From Aphrophora alni (lineage: Eukaryota; Arthropoda; Insecta; Hemiptera; Aphrophoridae), in assembly GCA_963513935.1 (NCBI GenBank), contig OY740774.1, forward strand, positions 30,351,673-30,415,672: a stretch of 64,000 bases of DNA. Direction: 5' to 3'. Below are positions 12,746-25,290 of this stretch, piece by piece. Below the pieces are notes generated by a model that saw only the letters and a list, made by a program, of their open reading frames with translations, had not been told where the DNA came from and did no database searches. A program made the position numbers and the translations under genes. Numbering within the stretch: the stretch's first letter is position 1; each line of letters opens with the position of its first letter.

Positions 12746-13239
12746 GAGCTCTTTTCTTCCTTCAAGTTTTATCTGTGAAGAATAATGTCTGTGCCCTCAT
12801 CCACCACAGAAAGTTTGAAAACGGTGATTAATTTTTACTTATTTTAAATATTATTTGAAAATTATTTTTAGAAAGTTACAGAAAAAAACTATTATTTTAT
12901 TTTACAGCTATTTAAATGTTGTTCCTTTAAAATGAAACAGAGTTATCAGTTTAAATAAAAAAATATATGGAGGTCTCAACATGGCACTACTATAGTATGT
13001 TCGTACATTTGTTAAGGATTGGCTAAACAGATTTTTCATTAACTTCACGTATAAGGTTTCAATAACTTTTGTGTTAATTTAATTTAACGATTTATTAAGC
13101 TTTGATGTATGGAGAGTAGATCCACTCGCTCTATTTGTCTCATATCATTTTTGTATATATAATCATTATTTTTTAAAGCCCCAAAAGCACTCGGTTATCA
13201 TCGCTTTATTACATAAGGATCAAAATCTCATAAAATAAA

Positions 13240-13253
13240 CCCCCCCCCCCCCC
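13240..13253. repeat. poly-C run
   Basis: Fourteen consecutive C bases. Confidence 0.9.
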
Positions 13254-13264
13254 GACCTTCTCCA

Positions 13265-13925
13265 GCCCTCAAATACACTAATAGCTTCAGCGTCGAAAGA
13301 GAACAATAGTTGATCAAGAGAGACCTCATAGTATAGATTATAGATGAAAGGTTGCGATTTAGCCCAAGATAAATTATCAAAGATGTAGAACGTACCCCTT
13401 TATCGGGATTGCCACGCCAGAACTCACTACTCCTAAGAGTTTAATGTACTGAGTGATTTGTAAGTGTGAAAATGGCTTTGAACTTCATAACTGAGAGGTA
13501 CTTGAAGGTAAAGATATAGGAGCCCAAGGAGCCCATCAAATAAAAAACTATAATGAGAATAAATTAGGATGTAACGGGAAGGGATCCTAAATAATAAAAT
13601 ATCAATTGGCACTCGCGATTTTGTTGAGCAGTGCAAGATCACGTAGAATGGGGCGGGGGGAGACGAGGAGTAGAGGGCTTGAACCAGCGAGCCATGCAGA
13701 ACTGTTCAAAGAGCCGCGAGAAGAAGGTTGAACGGCAAGCTGTGAGGAGAGATACAGAAGGATAACGTAAATATTAGTATTGTGTAACTGTGTCATGCTC
13801 AAAAGGCTTATTCTTTATTTGATGTAGTTTTATCGGGTCTTTTGTCTTTTAAATGTTCCAGTTTTATCACTTGATAATGAGAGTTGATCTCTACTGTCGA
13901 AACGTCCTGGGTTAATTTTATACAC
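13265..13925 (+). repeat. retroelement tail (repeat family D plus tail motif)
   Basis: 13290-13330 (GAGAACAATAGTTGATCAAG then AGAGACCT) is the reverse complement of a family with plus-strand-reversed copies near 21.45, 23.06, 38.55, 49.03 and 49.25 kb. The stretch runs into ATCACTTGATAATGAGAG and CGAAACGTC at 13868-13910, a tail-type motif repeated near 40063-40105 and, more worn, near 7084-7125. It is probably the 3' part of a non-LTR element. No coding frame is recognisable, and the clade cannot be set from what remains. Confidence 0.4.
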
Positions 13926-14332
13926 ACAAATGATTATAGGTATCCGTAGAAATTATAACAATAATAAAAGTTTAGTGTTCCAACTTATCTGAAGAAAGGC
14001 TAATCAAATACCACACAATTAAATGTATGACGATGCTTTTGAGTTAGAATTTTATATATGTTCTTTTTGGTTCAGGAATAAAATATTCAAAAATAAAAAA
14101 TAAAAATTTTTTATCGGATTTTATGAAATGTATTTTATAAATCGATGAATTATACTTTAATCCTTGTTTTTTTTGTACGTTACTTTCATTCAATGTTGGA
14201 AGAGCTGATCATAAACTAAACAAAGGCGGGAATAATGGATGAAAGAACATAATTGACTTATTTAACCCTGAAGGAAATTATGTTAAACAGGGTGATAATC
14301 CTTAATACTCATATCCTGAATATTTTTTTCAA

Positions 14333-14503
14333 TGCACGATGACGTTAGATGTAAGGATGGAGGTTAATAAGGTCATAGCTTGAGGCTTTGTCGTTATCCT
14401 AACATAAAAGGTTTTCGAAAGCATCATAGTTTATCCTTTTAAAACCTAAACCCATCATTAGCTTAATATTAGTTGGATAAAGCCAGCAAAGCCTAATTAA
14501 TAT
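14333..14503 (+). repeat. direct repeat partner of 63410-63580
   Basis: About 170 bp align with 63410-63580. Shared blocks are GAGGCTTTGTCGTTATCCTA and ATATTAGTTGGATAAAGCC. The copies lie 49 kb apart in the same orientation. No coding potential is visible; it is an interspersed repeat of unknown class. Confidence 0.6.
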
Positions 14504-15077
14504 ATTTTTATTATTTTTAAATAATCCAAATCCGAATTTATAAATCATAATTAATAATAAATTCAACATAGTCTTGTGTTTTTTTCCCCCATTTTCCTTC
14601 ATAATTTATTTTTATGTATGGTGTATGCCAAATTTATGTATAACCTTACATTAAAAATACTATCTAACCTGATCGGAATTGATTAACAGCCAGCCTAATA
14701 ATTAAATTTGGTGATAAAAATTATTTAAATATAATCAAACATTTTGCAGACATTTTGTTCTTTTTTCAAGCGCCACTTACAAAAGCAGTTTTTCTGATAT
14801 TGTAAAACGCAAAAAACTGTTTCAATTTTATTTATATCATAATAGCAGATCATAGGTAAGAGTTACCACATATTCAAAGTTGCATTAACAGCAACATAAC
14901 CCAGATTTATCACTTTCATTTCATAGTTTCACTTCTTATTAGCTACAGACCTGGTGCCCTGATACTTTACAAAATATTTACATGCTAATTTGTATGTTTT
15001 TTTTTAAAACAATGGCACCTTCACTGAAATTACTTCTTGGACATCCTTCCTTAAACCTAATTGCTCTAGTTCAATTT

Positions 15078-15297
15078 CATATCTTTAGTGAGTCTTGGTA
15101 CCTGTTTTGATTGTTATCGTCTGCTATTGGTGCTCCTAACATGCCCGGGGTCAGGAGTCTTCTTTGATCCAGAACTTCACATTTCAAAATTGTGTGTTCT
15201 TCTGTTTTTATGTGTTGACCATACTCGCTAGTTTCAAGCTACCATGAGTTACACCCAGGACATTTTATTTTTCATAAATGCTCCATGTCCAGTTAGA
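15078..15297 (-). pseudogene. non-LTR retrotransposon C-terminal scrap
   Basis: On the minus strand, LTGHGAFMKNKMSWV (15297-15253) is followed, after a frameshift, by EYGQHIKTEEHTILKCEVL (about 15228-15172). Then come RRLLTPG and a stop near 15078. This matches the C-terminal block of many Jockey/I/R1-type non-LTR elements: (L)TGHG-x-F, then a C-x-x-G cluster, then (E)EHxxxxC. One cluster cysteine appears lost (Ser in its place). The frame is broken at least once and upstream domains are not recognisable, so it is a dead fragment. Confidence 0.6.
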
Positions 15298-15559
15298 CTT
15301 TCTTTGGTTGTACCTACTTAATGAGGTTATATTCAAAGAGAGTTTTGGATTTAGTTGGTAAAAATTCATAGACCTATTTAAATGAGACTTTTGTATTTCC
15401 ATTTATCAGAACAATATAGTTTTTCCTACAATTTTGGTCGCAAGCAGGTTCTATGACAACGTCCAGAAAGACAAAAAAAGACGTCTTCTTTGCAAGCGCA
15501 ATAAATAAGTATTGAGCTTGACTTACATGTAATGAGATAGTATACAAGAATAAACTTGA

Positions 15560-15640
15560 ACAAAAAACCCACAAATTGAACAGTAAGTTCATTTATTCAA
15601 GCGCGTTTCAACAACAAAGTCGCAGTGATGCATAAGCTTT
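15560..15640. repeat. copy of the 9.1-kb hairpin core motif
   Basis: AAGCGCGTTTCAACAACAAA followed by GTCGCAGTGATGCATAAGC matches the stem core at 9181-9230 and the copy near 2106-2155. About 70 bp upstream, ATAAGTATTGAGCTTGACTT is the reverse complement of a block near 5225-5245, so this family also contributes pieces elsewhere in the window. Confidence 0.5.
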
Positions 15641-15899
15641 ATTAACAAATCTATTACTACCAGTTATATATTTATTAAAATGTTTTTGTTTATTTTAATG
15701 TCTAGAATCGCCACTCAAAATTTAGCAACATACAAAAACTAGACGCTCGTGACTGGGAGCACCTTTTTAGCAAATTTATATTGATGGAAGTAAACAAAAA
15801 CCTATTTTTGATTAATTACGCTTGTAAGATTCTAACATTCTTAACAACTCTAAGACATACAAAATATATTTAGAACATACATCTATAATAATTTTAAAC

Positions 15900-18546
15900 C
15901 GGCTTTGAAACGGGATAAATCTCACATTCAATACTCTAATAAATTCTTTAAAAAAACTTAATATCCTTTTACCCAACCCCAAGTTAACAGCATCGATCGC
16001 ATCTCCGAAATATATGTTCTATACATTTCTTTGATTAAAATACCCAAAAGGATGTTTCATCAAAGAAAAACAAACACGAAAAAAAGGTTAATTTAAAAGT
16101 TGCTCCGTTATTATTCAAGGAAATTGATAGCGAGGTCATATATCAGGCTGCATACTACTGGTGTAATACGATTGGCCGAAAGGTTTGGTCACAAATCACT
16201 ATGGAGAGTAAATAAGCTGTATTGGTTGGAGCTTGTTTTATATTTTTCTTCCTCTACGTTATCTGTGACAGAAGGAAAGGGCATCTTTTATGATATATTG
16301 TCCGTGGCTTGTATCTCGATATTTCTGTCTGTACTTTTTATACTTCAGTTTCAGCTGTAAGTCTTTATTTACAATTTTTTTGTTCGTTTCAATAATATTT
16401 ATGAATTGCAAATCATTTTACCTCCCCATAACTTGTGACTCTACTCAAATAATATATTTTTTACTTTCTCTATCTAGATGTTTAAAATAAGTGTGGGAGG
16501 TTTTAAAAGAAAACTGTTGTCGTTATTTTCGTGAAAATATTTGTTTCAAGGTCATTTGAGACCAAAATAGTGGTTTTTAGATTGTAGTCTGCCTTCCTGT
16601 ACTTTACAACACAAACGCGTGACCAATATTAATCAAATTTGTAATAGTGTCTGTATGTCTGTCTGGTGACATTATAGAGCTAGCTCTACAGTCCAATAAA
16701 TCATAGATATAAATCAAGTTTTTTTATCTGGGTATATTTTTTCTTTTTTAAATTTTAGGTTACCTTAAAATTTCATGGTACCTGCAATAGGACAATCATA
16801 CAAAATTCATAATTAATAAAAATTGCACCAAATGATTTTGATTTTTTTTAAATGTAACTCCCAAGTACCTATAAAAGTAGTACTTCTTTTTTTTAGTAAA
16901 TCTTCGGCGATGTTTTTTTTTAAAAAGGTAATTTTTGCAAATCTGTAAAACTGATTACTTTCAAAATTCAATTAAATGTGAAGATTTTGATTTTGATTAT
17001 GATTTTTACAGTCATAAATTTTGCAATAAATTATTCTAATAGTTAACTCCCCAAGGGAGAGTAAAATATTTTAATTAGTGTTTACCACAGCAAAGAATTC
17101 TGTATTTTATTATTTTTTTGTTGTAATGGAACCCCTAGTCGGACCCTTTAAGGCTTAAGGTTAACGGAAGCCTCTTTGTTGCTCCATAATAAATCTAGTA
17201 AAATGTTGTTTTTCTCCAATATTTATTTCATTTAATCGTGTTATACCTTTTGAATATGTCAATTTTATATATTTTATTTTTATTTTTCATAATGTACCAT
17301 AACTAATAATTACTTTAGTTGGTATATTTTGTTTAGATATTTTAGTGTTCATTTATATCAAAATTGTACTTTGTGAAAAATTTAAATTATAACGAATTGA
17401 AATAGTGACCCAAACCTGGGTGAAATTTGCAAGTAAAATATATTAGAGTTCAGGAATGATTGGCAAAATTAACTTCTCTAACAACCACAACAATTAACTG
17501 ACGTCATAAAAATCAAAATGCGAATCAAATCGTTTAATCGACAGTGAGCTCCTTAGTGTTTAGGTTCTCAGGGGTTCCACTAGAGCCAAATTTGACAAAA
17601 CTCGTTAAATCTGATTTTAATCAAATCGCTTTTGTTATGTTAGCTATATGAAATTTTGAGTTATAAAAAAATAATTAAAATAACATTTTGAGATACAGTT
17701 AAATTATGTTTACATACAAAATTTGTTATGTATCGTTATACTGTTTTGACCTGTAAGGAACTATGTATGTACATTACAGACGACAGCGACCATAGACAGT
17801 CATAAAACAACAAAAACACACATTTTTTTTTATCTCAGGGGACTTCAAAACGCACACATAGGCAAAAACTTTACATCTATATTTTAACCCGTCACATTAG
17901 TTTCTTTGTATGCGAGAAAGTAAAAATAAAATGAATAAATAATATCCATTTAAGTTACTTTCCAAAACGCAGTTTCAGCTAAGACGTTTTAGTCGAGCAT
18001 ATAAAGCTGTCAGCTGTTTCATTTTCTTACAATAAACGTGAAATACTGTTCCATTTTTAGCCCCGAGATTGTACTCAGCAAGGTGATCAATATTTCTTCT
18101 TACACCCTCTCTTATTCACCCTTAGGAGGGTTTCGAGAGGTTAAGTACTGTGTTTCCATTAATTTTGGTTAGTTTGTTCTCTCTGTATTGTTCGAATCAC
18201 AACCTACCCTCGGCACGTGTTCAACGCATCGATTTACAGTGTAATTAATCTAGTAGGTATTTCCTTCTTGACTAGATTGTTTATTTATTAGCGACGAATA
18301 GCTAACGCTCGAGACTATGAAATGTCCACTGATCCTACCATTGGAGAAATCTATCACTATTTTTACTCACGATGTACAAAAAGTATGTGTTTTTATTTTT
18401 TATTTTTTTTTTTTTTACAATAAGTGGGGTTACGTATTTTTAAATCACTGCTAACAAATATATGTGTACTCATTTCTGATGACAAAGTGAAATCTATCTA
18501 TACTATGAAAGTTTATTATTATTTATCATCTATTTGTAAAATTATA
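15900..18546. other. no supported gene; old interspersed repeats
   Basis: Around 16543-16650, ACCAAAATAGTGGTTTTT and AAACGCGTGACC match the reverse complement of about 50825-50925. The blocks near 17560-17830 loosely resemble 47650-47970. I see no protein motif, and the open frames at 16100-16490 show no recognisable domain. Confidence 0.4.
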
Positions 18547-19026
18547 CACCGAGTCTTTCAAAAGTAAGTTAAAACTTCAATTGACTATAGTTTATTTGTT
18601 TTTAATATAAAAAATAAATAATTTAGTTAAATTCCTTTGAAATTAAACGGGATTCAGTAAAAGAAAGAAAAAAGTCAAAATCTCACTTCTTAAAATTATT
18701 TGGACCGCCATTCTATTCCAGGAGAAGCAGTAGGGGGTCTTCTCTATGTTATGCGTTGTTGACATCTATTTCGGTTATGTTTAGAATAATTGCTTTTTAC
18801 AGTTTTTACGATTTCATCTCTTTAATATTGAAGCTCTTCCTGGCCTCTTGAAGCTTCGAAATGAAAATTTATTTTCAAACTTACTAAAAAGCGACTACGG
18901 TACACGATCCATCATTCTAACCTTTGAGAGTATGAAACTTTATTAAACAGGTAGATAAATTCCGTTCACATTCATAATAGCACTAAATTAATTCTATGCT
19001 TATTTGTGAAGGGAAAATAATGTTGG

Positions 19027-19082
<56 letters not shown>

Positions 19083-19313
19083 CTACAAGTTTACCACTTA
19101 CTAAAATTAATTATGGTGTTTGAAATTAGTCAACAATGATATATCTCGTTGCTATGGCGACAAAGAAATAGTAATGAATATAACAGCTGATGTTTTAATT
19201 AATCCCAATTATATCTGCAAAGAAACAAGATTAGATTATCTTTTTTTTGCGATTAGACAATAAACTAAACCACATCCAATTAAAGTTATAACTTACTTTT
19301 GAAAGACCCGATA
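18547..19313. mobile_element. TA-flanked inverted-terminal-repeat element (mariner-like MITE?)
   Basis: The left end, starting CACCGAGTCTTTCAAAAGTA at 18547, and the reverse complement of the right end, starting TATCGGGTCTTTCAAAAGTA and ending at 19313, are imperfect terminal inverted repeats of about 50 bp. Both sides are bordered by TA (18545-18546 and 19314-19315), the target duplication of the Tc1/mariner superfamily. At 767 bp with no open frame of note, it is a non-autonomous copy. It contains a (TA)n run at 19028-19082. The superfamily call rests only on the TA sites and on end sequences resembling insect mariner termini. Confidence 0.6.
19028..19082. repeat. (TA)n microsatellite
   Basis: About 27 uninterrupted AT dinucleotides inside the 18547-19313 element. 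Confidence 0.95.
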
Positions 19314-19439
19314 TATTAAAGTTGTTTGGCTTATTCTATTTTTAAAATATACTAACATATATTATGTTAAAATCTTGATAAGGAAAAATGTAACTTTTTT
19401 TATAAATGATTTTCAACTTTCATACGTATGTTGGTTCTT

Positions 19440-19660
19440 TAAAATACATTACTATCACTAATTGCCAAATGAAACAATTTTCCATCGCTTATATTTTATC
19501 AAACTTATGTATTGTCTGGATTAGTTGATGAATGTTACGTTTAATTAAAAAGCAAAAATTTCTAATTAGAAAGTAATTGGACTATAAATGTGTTTTAAAT
19601 GTGTAACAATTACTTTTGAAATAGATTTCGCAAAGTAGGTAATAATTAGGACTACGATCA
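19440..19660 (-). repeat. inverted copy of the 22.5/33.1-kb repeat
   Basis: The reverse complement aligns with 22520-22690 and 33120-33280. Shared blocks are GCGAAATCTATTTCAAAAGT, TTTTTAATTAAA and AACTAATCCAGACA. Three copies in the window show that the block is an interspersed repeat as well as part of the segmental duplication. Confidence 0.6.
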
Positions 19661-19899
19661 AAGTAAGATTATTTATTGAGCTTTACGTCCCGTTTTTTAT
19701 GATTTTGAAAAGCGAACTTCTCTGAAAGTAAATAGCTTTCCGCTAACGATACCTTTAGTACTATTTCCTATGGTTTTACTGCGTAAAAGATTTTAACCTG
19801 TAATAGATTGTCCAGAGGAAAAATTAGACACTTTCTAGCAATCTTTACAGCTTTAGAAGTTCTGCTATACTACCTAAATCATATTGAGAACTGAAAGCT

Positions 19900-22735
19900 G
19901 CAGCTTTTTTTAATAGAACTCGGCCCTGGCTAATCTTGCAAATAACTGTAAAAGAATTTTATCCATGACCAAAAATTATTAACTTAAATTAACTTTTTTG
20001 AACAGTAATTATCATTTGATCGAGATATAGAAAACCGATTTGAGTTATCAATAATTGCATTTAATCAAAATCATATATACTTTTTTTTCCATAATTTCCG
20101 ATCTGGTATTATTGTCGAGGTCATGACCTATTCTTTCTATTTCAGTAATGTATTAAATCGTTAATTCAGGTATTGTAGGAATAAAAAATATATACATATG
20201 TTCCTCTTTAGAGGAATTTACAAAGTTTAGCTGCAGGAATTTTATTTAAAAATCTTATTTAGAAGCGAAGAAAATGTCTAGGTTGTAGTTGTGAATAAAA
20301 TGTACTAAATTTTGGGGCAAAATCAGTGTTAAAAAATTTTGTTTTCTTTCTTAGAGACCGGAAGCGGATATATCTATCTAAATTAGTATGATCAAACATT
20401 TTATCAGATTTATCTCTCACATAAACAGGGTTTCATAATACTTTCAAGTTAAATCAAATATTTTGCACCTCATATTTTTCTTCTACGGAATTATTTTTGT
20501 AAAGTATATAAAATAAACGGAGTTAGTGCAACAGAGCATTTTTTTAACAGTTTTCAAGGTCTTATAAAACGAGTTTTAGAAGCTTCTTTTTATGTGTTGT
20601 ACCAAAAAGGTATAGTTCATTGACTGTAGACATATACCAAATCAAGGAAAGCCATTTTAAAATAATTATAAAGTTGGTTGATAGCTAAAAACCGCATTGC
20701 TGTAAAATGATATAATATTCTAAAGGGGAATTAGAGTGGAATTAGAGTTTAGCTGTAATTTGAACACCAATTATTAGATCTTAAGTATGTAACAGTGATA
20801 GTAAATGTACGTAATGTCTATTCTATTTTAATATTTGTGAATATTTTGGTCTAACAATTATTGTAATTTCGGGGAAAATATCTATTCATAACCTCTATGA
20901 GGTCGTATAATTCTGAAGATTCACATGTGAAGGAGACTATTTTCTTTTGCAATTAAAAAAAATTCAATAAAACAACAACTAATAATTGTTTTCTCTAGTT
21001 ATTTTAATTTTCAGTCAGTATTTTGTAAAACAAATATATATTTATATTAGGAAATAAACAATGGTTATTAATTAAAAAATGAATTAATTCGCAATCATTA
21101 TATTTCAATACATAGAGTAGGAAACAAAATTTAAATACTTGATGAAATTTAAAATATAAATTTTCTTTGCAGTTTTAATAACATGTTTATGAATTAAATT
21201 TTGTAATTACTGAGTTTAAAGAGTTGGTTATAATATTTAACATGGAATTTTAATTAAAAATTGTTCTGGATTATTACATAAGAGAATATTGGACTTAACT
21301 GAAGATTTTCATTTCTAGCAGAATAAGTTTTCAACTGTTTCAATGCTGTAAACAAGAATAAATTCAAACTCTCATGAGCTTACTATAAGTGCGGGCTGCT
21401 TGATCCCTAGAAGCCGTATTTGGTTCTACACATTTTTTTACTTATTCCTGGCTTAGATTACACTCTTTCGTCTTTCCTATCAGGTCTCTCTTGACCAACT
21501 CTTGTTCTCATCCAATGCTGATTATATTACAGTATTAAATGGCTAGGGGTCTTTATTTTATACTCTTTATTATTTTTTTAAACCGATTATGAACTAATGA
21601 TTTTTCCATTTTGGCTAAAAACCAAAAATCTGACACTAATTTCAAACCAAGTATTTTCTTTTCCCATTTACTACTTTGATATATTATACATTTCAATAGA
21701 ATCGTTTAGCAATGGATTTAAAAACTATTTCAAATTAATCGCTTAACCCTTAAATATTTTCATTCACTCTGCTCTGATAAGTAAATTTTAAAATGCACAC
21801 AACTGACGAGTAAATAAAAATATTGTTAAATAACTAGCGAGGTGATTGATACAAAATACTTAAAAAGTATTTAACCATTACTAATTCCTGATATTTAAGG
21901 AATTAATCTGTTATATAGTTATTCTAACACAATTATAAAACAATTTTGTTTGGGAAATTGTGAGTTATACCATAAATATAACAGATCAATATAACAGTGA
22001 ATAAACCACATTTTATGAATTCCGATAAAAGGCGCTTGTTAATATCTATTTAGATATATCACTATAGGTCGCAGTAAATATACGAATACAATGAATGTTT
22101 AGATCATTTATTTCAGAGCTAGTGGTTCGTTTGGTGCAAAATAGCATAAATAAATAAGCAAGTGCCAATCCTTCAAGACATCTTCAGAAATCATTGCAAA
22201 ACGTACTTTTTTCGACTACAAACGTAATAGTACAAAAACTAAGGTCTAACAAGCATAGTTATTCCACATAACAATCTCATATAATATTGTTTAAAGGGTT
22301 TCATGAAGAGACCATAAACAATAAACTGAATAAATTGCTCCTCCATGCAATCTATCAGAAATTAACGCCAGTGTATCATCTCAGCAATTAAGGAAAAGAA
22401 AAAGTACTCCAAGTCTCCCTAGTGCAAAGCTCATTCCTTTCATGGAAGAGACGGGGTCCCATTTAAAAGTCATAAAACACGAACTTAAGGCTTGATAAAC
22501 CACCCAGATCGTAGTGGCCGTATGTGCTAATGACCTACCCTGCGAAATCTATTTCAAAAGTAATTTGTTACAGTTTTAAAACACATTTACAGTTAAACTA
22601 TTTTGTAATTAGAAATTCTTCCTTTTTAATTAAAAGTAGAATTTATCAGCTAATCCAGACAGTGCATGAGTTTGTTGAAATTTAAATGACGAACAAGTGT
22701 TTTATTAGAGACAGTTATGTATTGTGCAGTTTCAA
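19900..22735. repeat. segmental duplication, copy 1
   Basis: Blocks 19900-21260, 21560-21750, about 21990-22020 and 22412-22735 align in the same order with 23200-24400, 25009-25129 plus 32247-32300, about 32540-32560, and 32999-33330. Example landmarks are GTCTAGGTTGTAGTTGTGAA against CCTAGGATGAAATTGTGAA, and the almost unchanged GCTAATGACCTACCCTGCGA. Divergence is clear, so the duplication is old. Copy 1 has extra sequence (repeat family D, 21390-21560) where copy 2 has a satellite. No gene is recognised inside. Confidence 0.55.
21390..21560 (-). repeat. repeat family D copy
   Basis: Contains CAGGTCTCTCTTGACCAACT and GGCTAGGGGTCTTTATTTTA. Related copies lie near 22990-23170, 38500-38690, 48985-49120 and 49230-49390, and in reverse complement near 13290. 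Strand is given relative to the 13.3-kb copy. Non-coding as far as I can see. Confidence 0.55.
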
Positions 22736-22969
22736 CATACGACCTAACGTTGAAAAAACATTTCAAAAACATAAAAAATATTTCAATCTAATTATCATAG
22801 TCACAAATTGTTTGTTTATATGTATTTCGAAAATATGAACATATTTATAACAGACATTAAATAATATAATAATATAAATACGTTTTCATTGTATAATCAC
22901 ACCTTCCTTTGTTATCAAAAACGAGTTTATTTCCATATATTGTGTTAGAATTTGTTTCAAAAGAGGCTC

Positions 22970-23170
22970 ACCTATAACAATACCCGAGCCATACTAGTTG
23001 GATCAATACCTTTTTTCAAGTAATCTTGTGATTTGTCTCTTTCTTTCAACTTTCCTATTAGGTCTCTCTTGACCAACCCTTGCTTTATTCTGACCCTGAC
23101 ACTATTATCGTATTCGATGACTATGGGTCTTTTTTACGGGTGAATTATCATCCATAATTTTGAGGGCAGA
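22970..23170 (-). repeat. repeat family D copy
   Basis: Contains TTAGGTCTCTCTTGACCAAC and GATGACTATGGGTC. It sits immediately before copy 2 of the segmental duplication. Confidence 0.55.
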
Positions 23171-23344
23171 AAGCTACCTCTACCTTTAATAGAGATCTAA
23201 CTTACTTAGGTCGTGTCGACGAACTTGCCCATTGGCTAATATTTCAATATTATTTTTGAATAATTATTCATGGACAATAATCTTTTGATTGCAATATAGC
23301 ACACCGATTCGATTCATCAATATCGACATTTCGGGTAAAATGTA

Positions 23345-23346
<2 letters not shown>

Positions 23347-23403
<57 letters not shown>
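23347..23403. repeat. (TA)n microsatellite
   Basis: About 28 uninterrupted AT dinucleotides. Confidence 0.95.
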
Positions 23404-23407
<4 letters not shown>

Positions 23408-24247
23408 CTGAAACGGTACTATTGTAGAGATTTCGACCTATACTTTACACTTCAACATCATATCTGATTGTTAATTCAGAATTTGAGGAAAAACATGTTA
23501 AAATGTATTTCAATCTTTGAAGGAATTACTAAAATTCTAGTTTCAAGAATTATATTTAAAATTCTTAATTAGAAGTTAAACAAATCCCTAGGATGAAATT
23601 GTGAATAAAATGTATGAAAATACTGATTCAATTTGTGTTCCAAAAATGTGTTTTATTTCCTTAAGAACAGGAAGCTGATTATTATGAACTACTTAAATTA
23701 TTATGATAAAATATTTTGCCAGATTTATCTTTCGAAAAAAAAATATATTGATTATAATTATAATGTAACAAACTGTAACCACATTCAATGATTGATAAGA
23801 ATAATTAAAATTAATAAGGTGTTGTTTCAAGGCTCCTTTTATGTATTAGAAAAAAAGTATAACATTTATTCCACCAAAGAATGTGAAGTAATTAGAAAAA
23901 GTATACCTTGAAACGCCACTGATGATTTGTTACTAGCTGTACTTTAATAACAAATTCTAGGGGGGGGGGGTAATTTGTATTGGAAACTAGATGTCAATTT
24001 GGTTTTCGTGAATTTGATTTTTGTCAAAATAGGTTTTCGTTGTACTTTAACACCTAAGCTTCGATCATAAGTTCGTGTGTAGGTATGTGTGTGTTAGATA
24101 TACGTAACGAGTATTATATAGTTTTAGTTTTTGGATTAGTTTAATATCTATCTTAGTTTCAGAATTATTATTGTATTTACGGTAAATTATCTACTCACAG
24201 CCTCAGTGACGCCGTATAGTTCTGAATACACATGTGCAGCACGTTAT

Positions 24248-25008
24248 CTTCATTTCTAATTTCAAAATGTCATGTAAAACCAACAATCCGTTTCAGGTAG
24301 TTGATATAATTTTCATCCAGTATTTTGTAAAAAAAGAAATATGTAATTTATTAGGATATAAAAATGATTATTTACTTATAAACAGTTTTTTTCATCATGA
24401 TTATACCTCAAAAACATTATTTTTTTACACTCTTCTTCTTCATTTCTAATTTCAAAATGTCATGTAAAACCAACAATCCGTTTCAGGTAGTTGATATAAT
24501 TTTCATCCAGTATTTTGTAAAAAAAGAAATATGTAATTTATTAGGATATAAAAATGATTATTTACTTATAAACAGTTTTTTTCATCATGATTATACCTCA
24601 AAAACATTATTTTTTTACACTCTTCTTCTTCATTTTTAATTTCAAAATGTCATGTAAAACCAACAATCCGTTTCAGGTAGTTGATATAATTTTCATCCAG
24701 TATTTTGTAAAAAAAAGAAATATGTAATTTATTAGGATATAAAAATGATTATTTACTTATAAACAGTTTTTTTCATCATGATTATACCTCAACAACATTA
24801 TTTTTATACACTCTTCTTCTTCATTTTAAATTTCAAAATGTCATGTAAAACCAACAATCCGTTTCAGGTAGTTGATATAATTTTCATCCAGTATTTTGTA
24901 AAAAAAAAAATATGTAATTTATTAGGATATAAAAATGATTATTTACTTATAAACAGTTTTTTTTCATCATGATTATACCTCAACAACATTATTTTTATTC
25001 TTCTTCTT
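24248..25008 (+). repeat. 190-bp tandem repeat, four copies
   Basis: Units begin at about 24250, 24440, 24630 and 24821, with a short fifth remnant at 25008. Spacing is 190, 190, 191 and 187 bp. Units are nearly identical: each has CATGTAAAACCAACAATCCG, CATCCAGTATTTTGTAAAAA and TTTTTCATCATGATTATACC. Poly-A and poly-T lengths vary by a base or so. One diverged single unit exists in copy 1 of the duplication (about 20990-21120), so the array grew locally after duplication. Short overlapping open frames of 64-80 codons are by-products of the repeat. Confidence 0.85.
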
Positions 25009-25129
25009 CATTTTTAAAGCGATCATGACCTAGAAGTTCTTGCTTTTAGACAATGCTAAAATCCTTACACTAAATTTAAAGCTAATAATTCATTTTCCAC
25101 TTTAATTTTACTTCATTTTGATTTATACA

Positions 25130-25290
25130 TCTATAATAATAAAAGCCAAAACCCACTCACTGACTGACTGACTGACTCACTGATCACGAAATCTCAGGAA
25201 CGACTGAACGGATTACAATGAAACTTGGTACACAGCTTCCTCATAGGTCCTAGACGCGCACTAAGAACCGGTTTTGAAAAATTCAATGTA
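25130..25290 (+). promoter_or_regulatory. Helitron 5' terminal region
   Basis: Starts with the TC terminus, then a CACTGACTGACTGACTGACT stretch and CGAAATCTCAGGAACGACTG, typical of the conserved left end that the Rep protein is expected to recognise in Helitrons. Binding is family knowledge, not seen here. Confidence 0.7.

Larger units (their letters stand above)
23200..25129. repeat. segmental duplication, copy 2 (left part)
   Basis: Aligns with 19900-21750 (see copy 1). It holds a (TA)n run at 23347-23403, an 11-base G run at 23960-23970 and the four-unit satellite at 24248-25008. The Helitron interrupts it at 25129/25130, and the alignment resumes at 32247. Confidence 0.55.

Noticed and set aside
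24234..24972. Three overlapping, similar 64-80-codon frames
   Set aside because: By-product of the 190-bp tandem repeat; the unit is AT-rich with no domain, and the frames run across unit borders.
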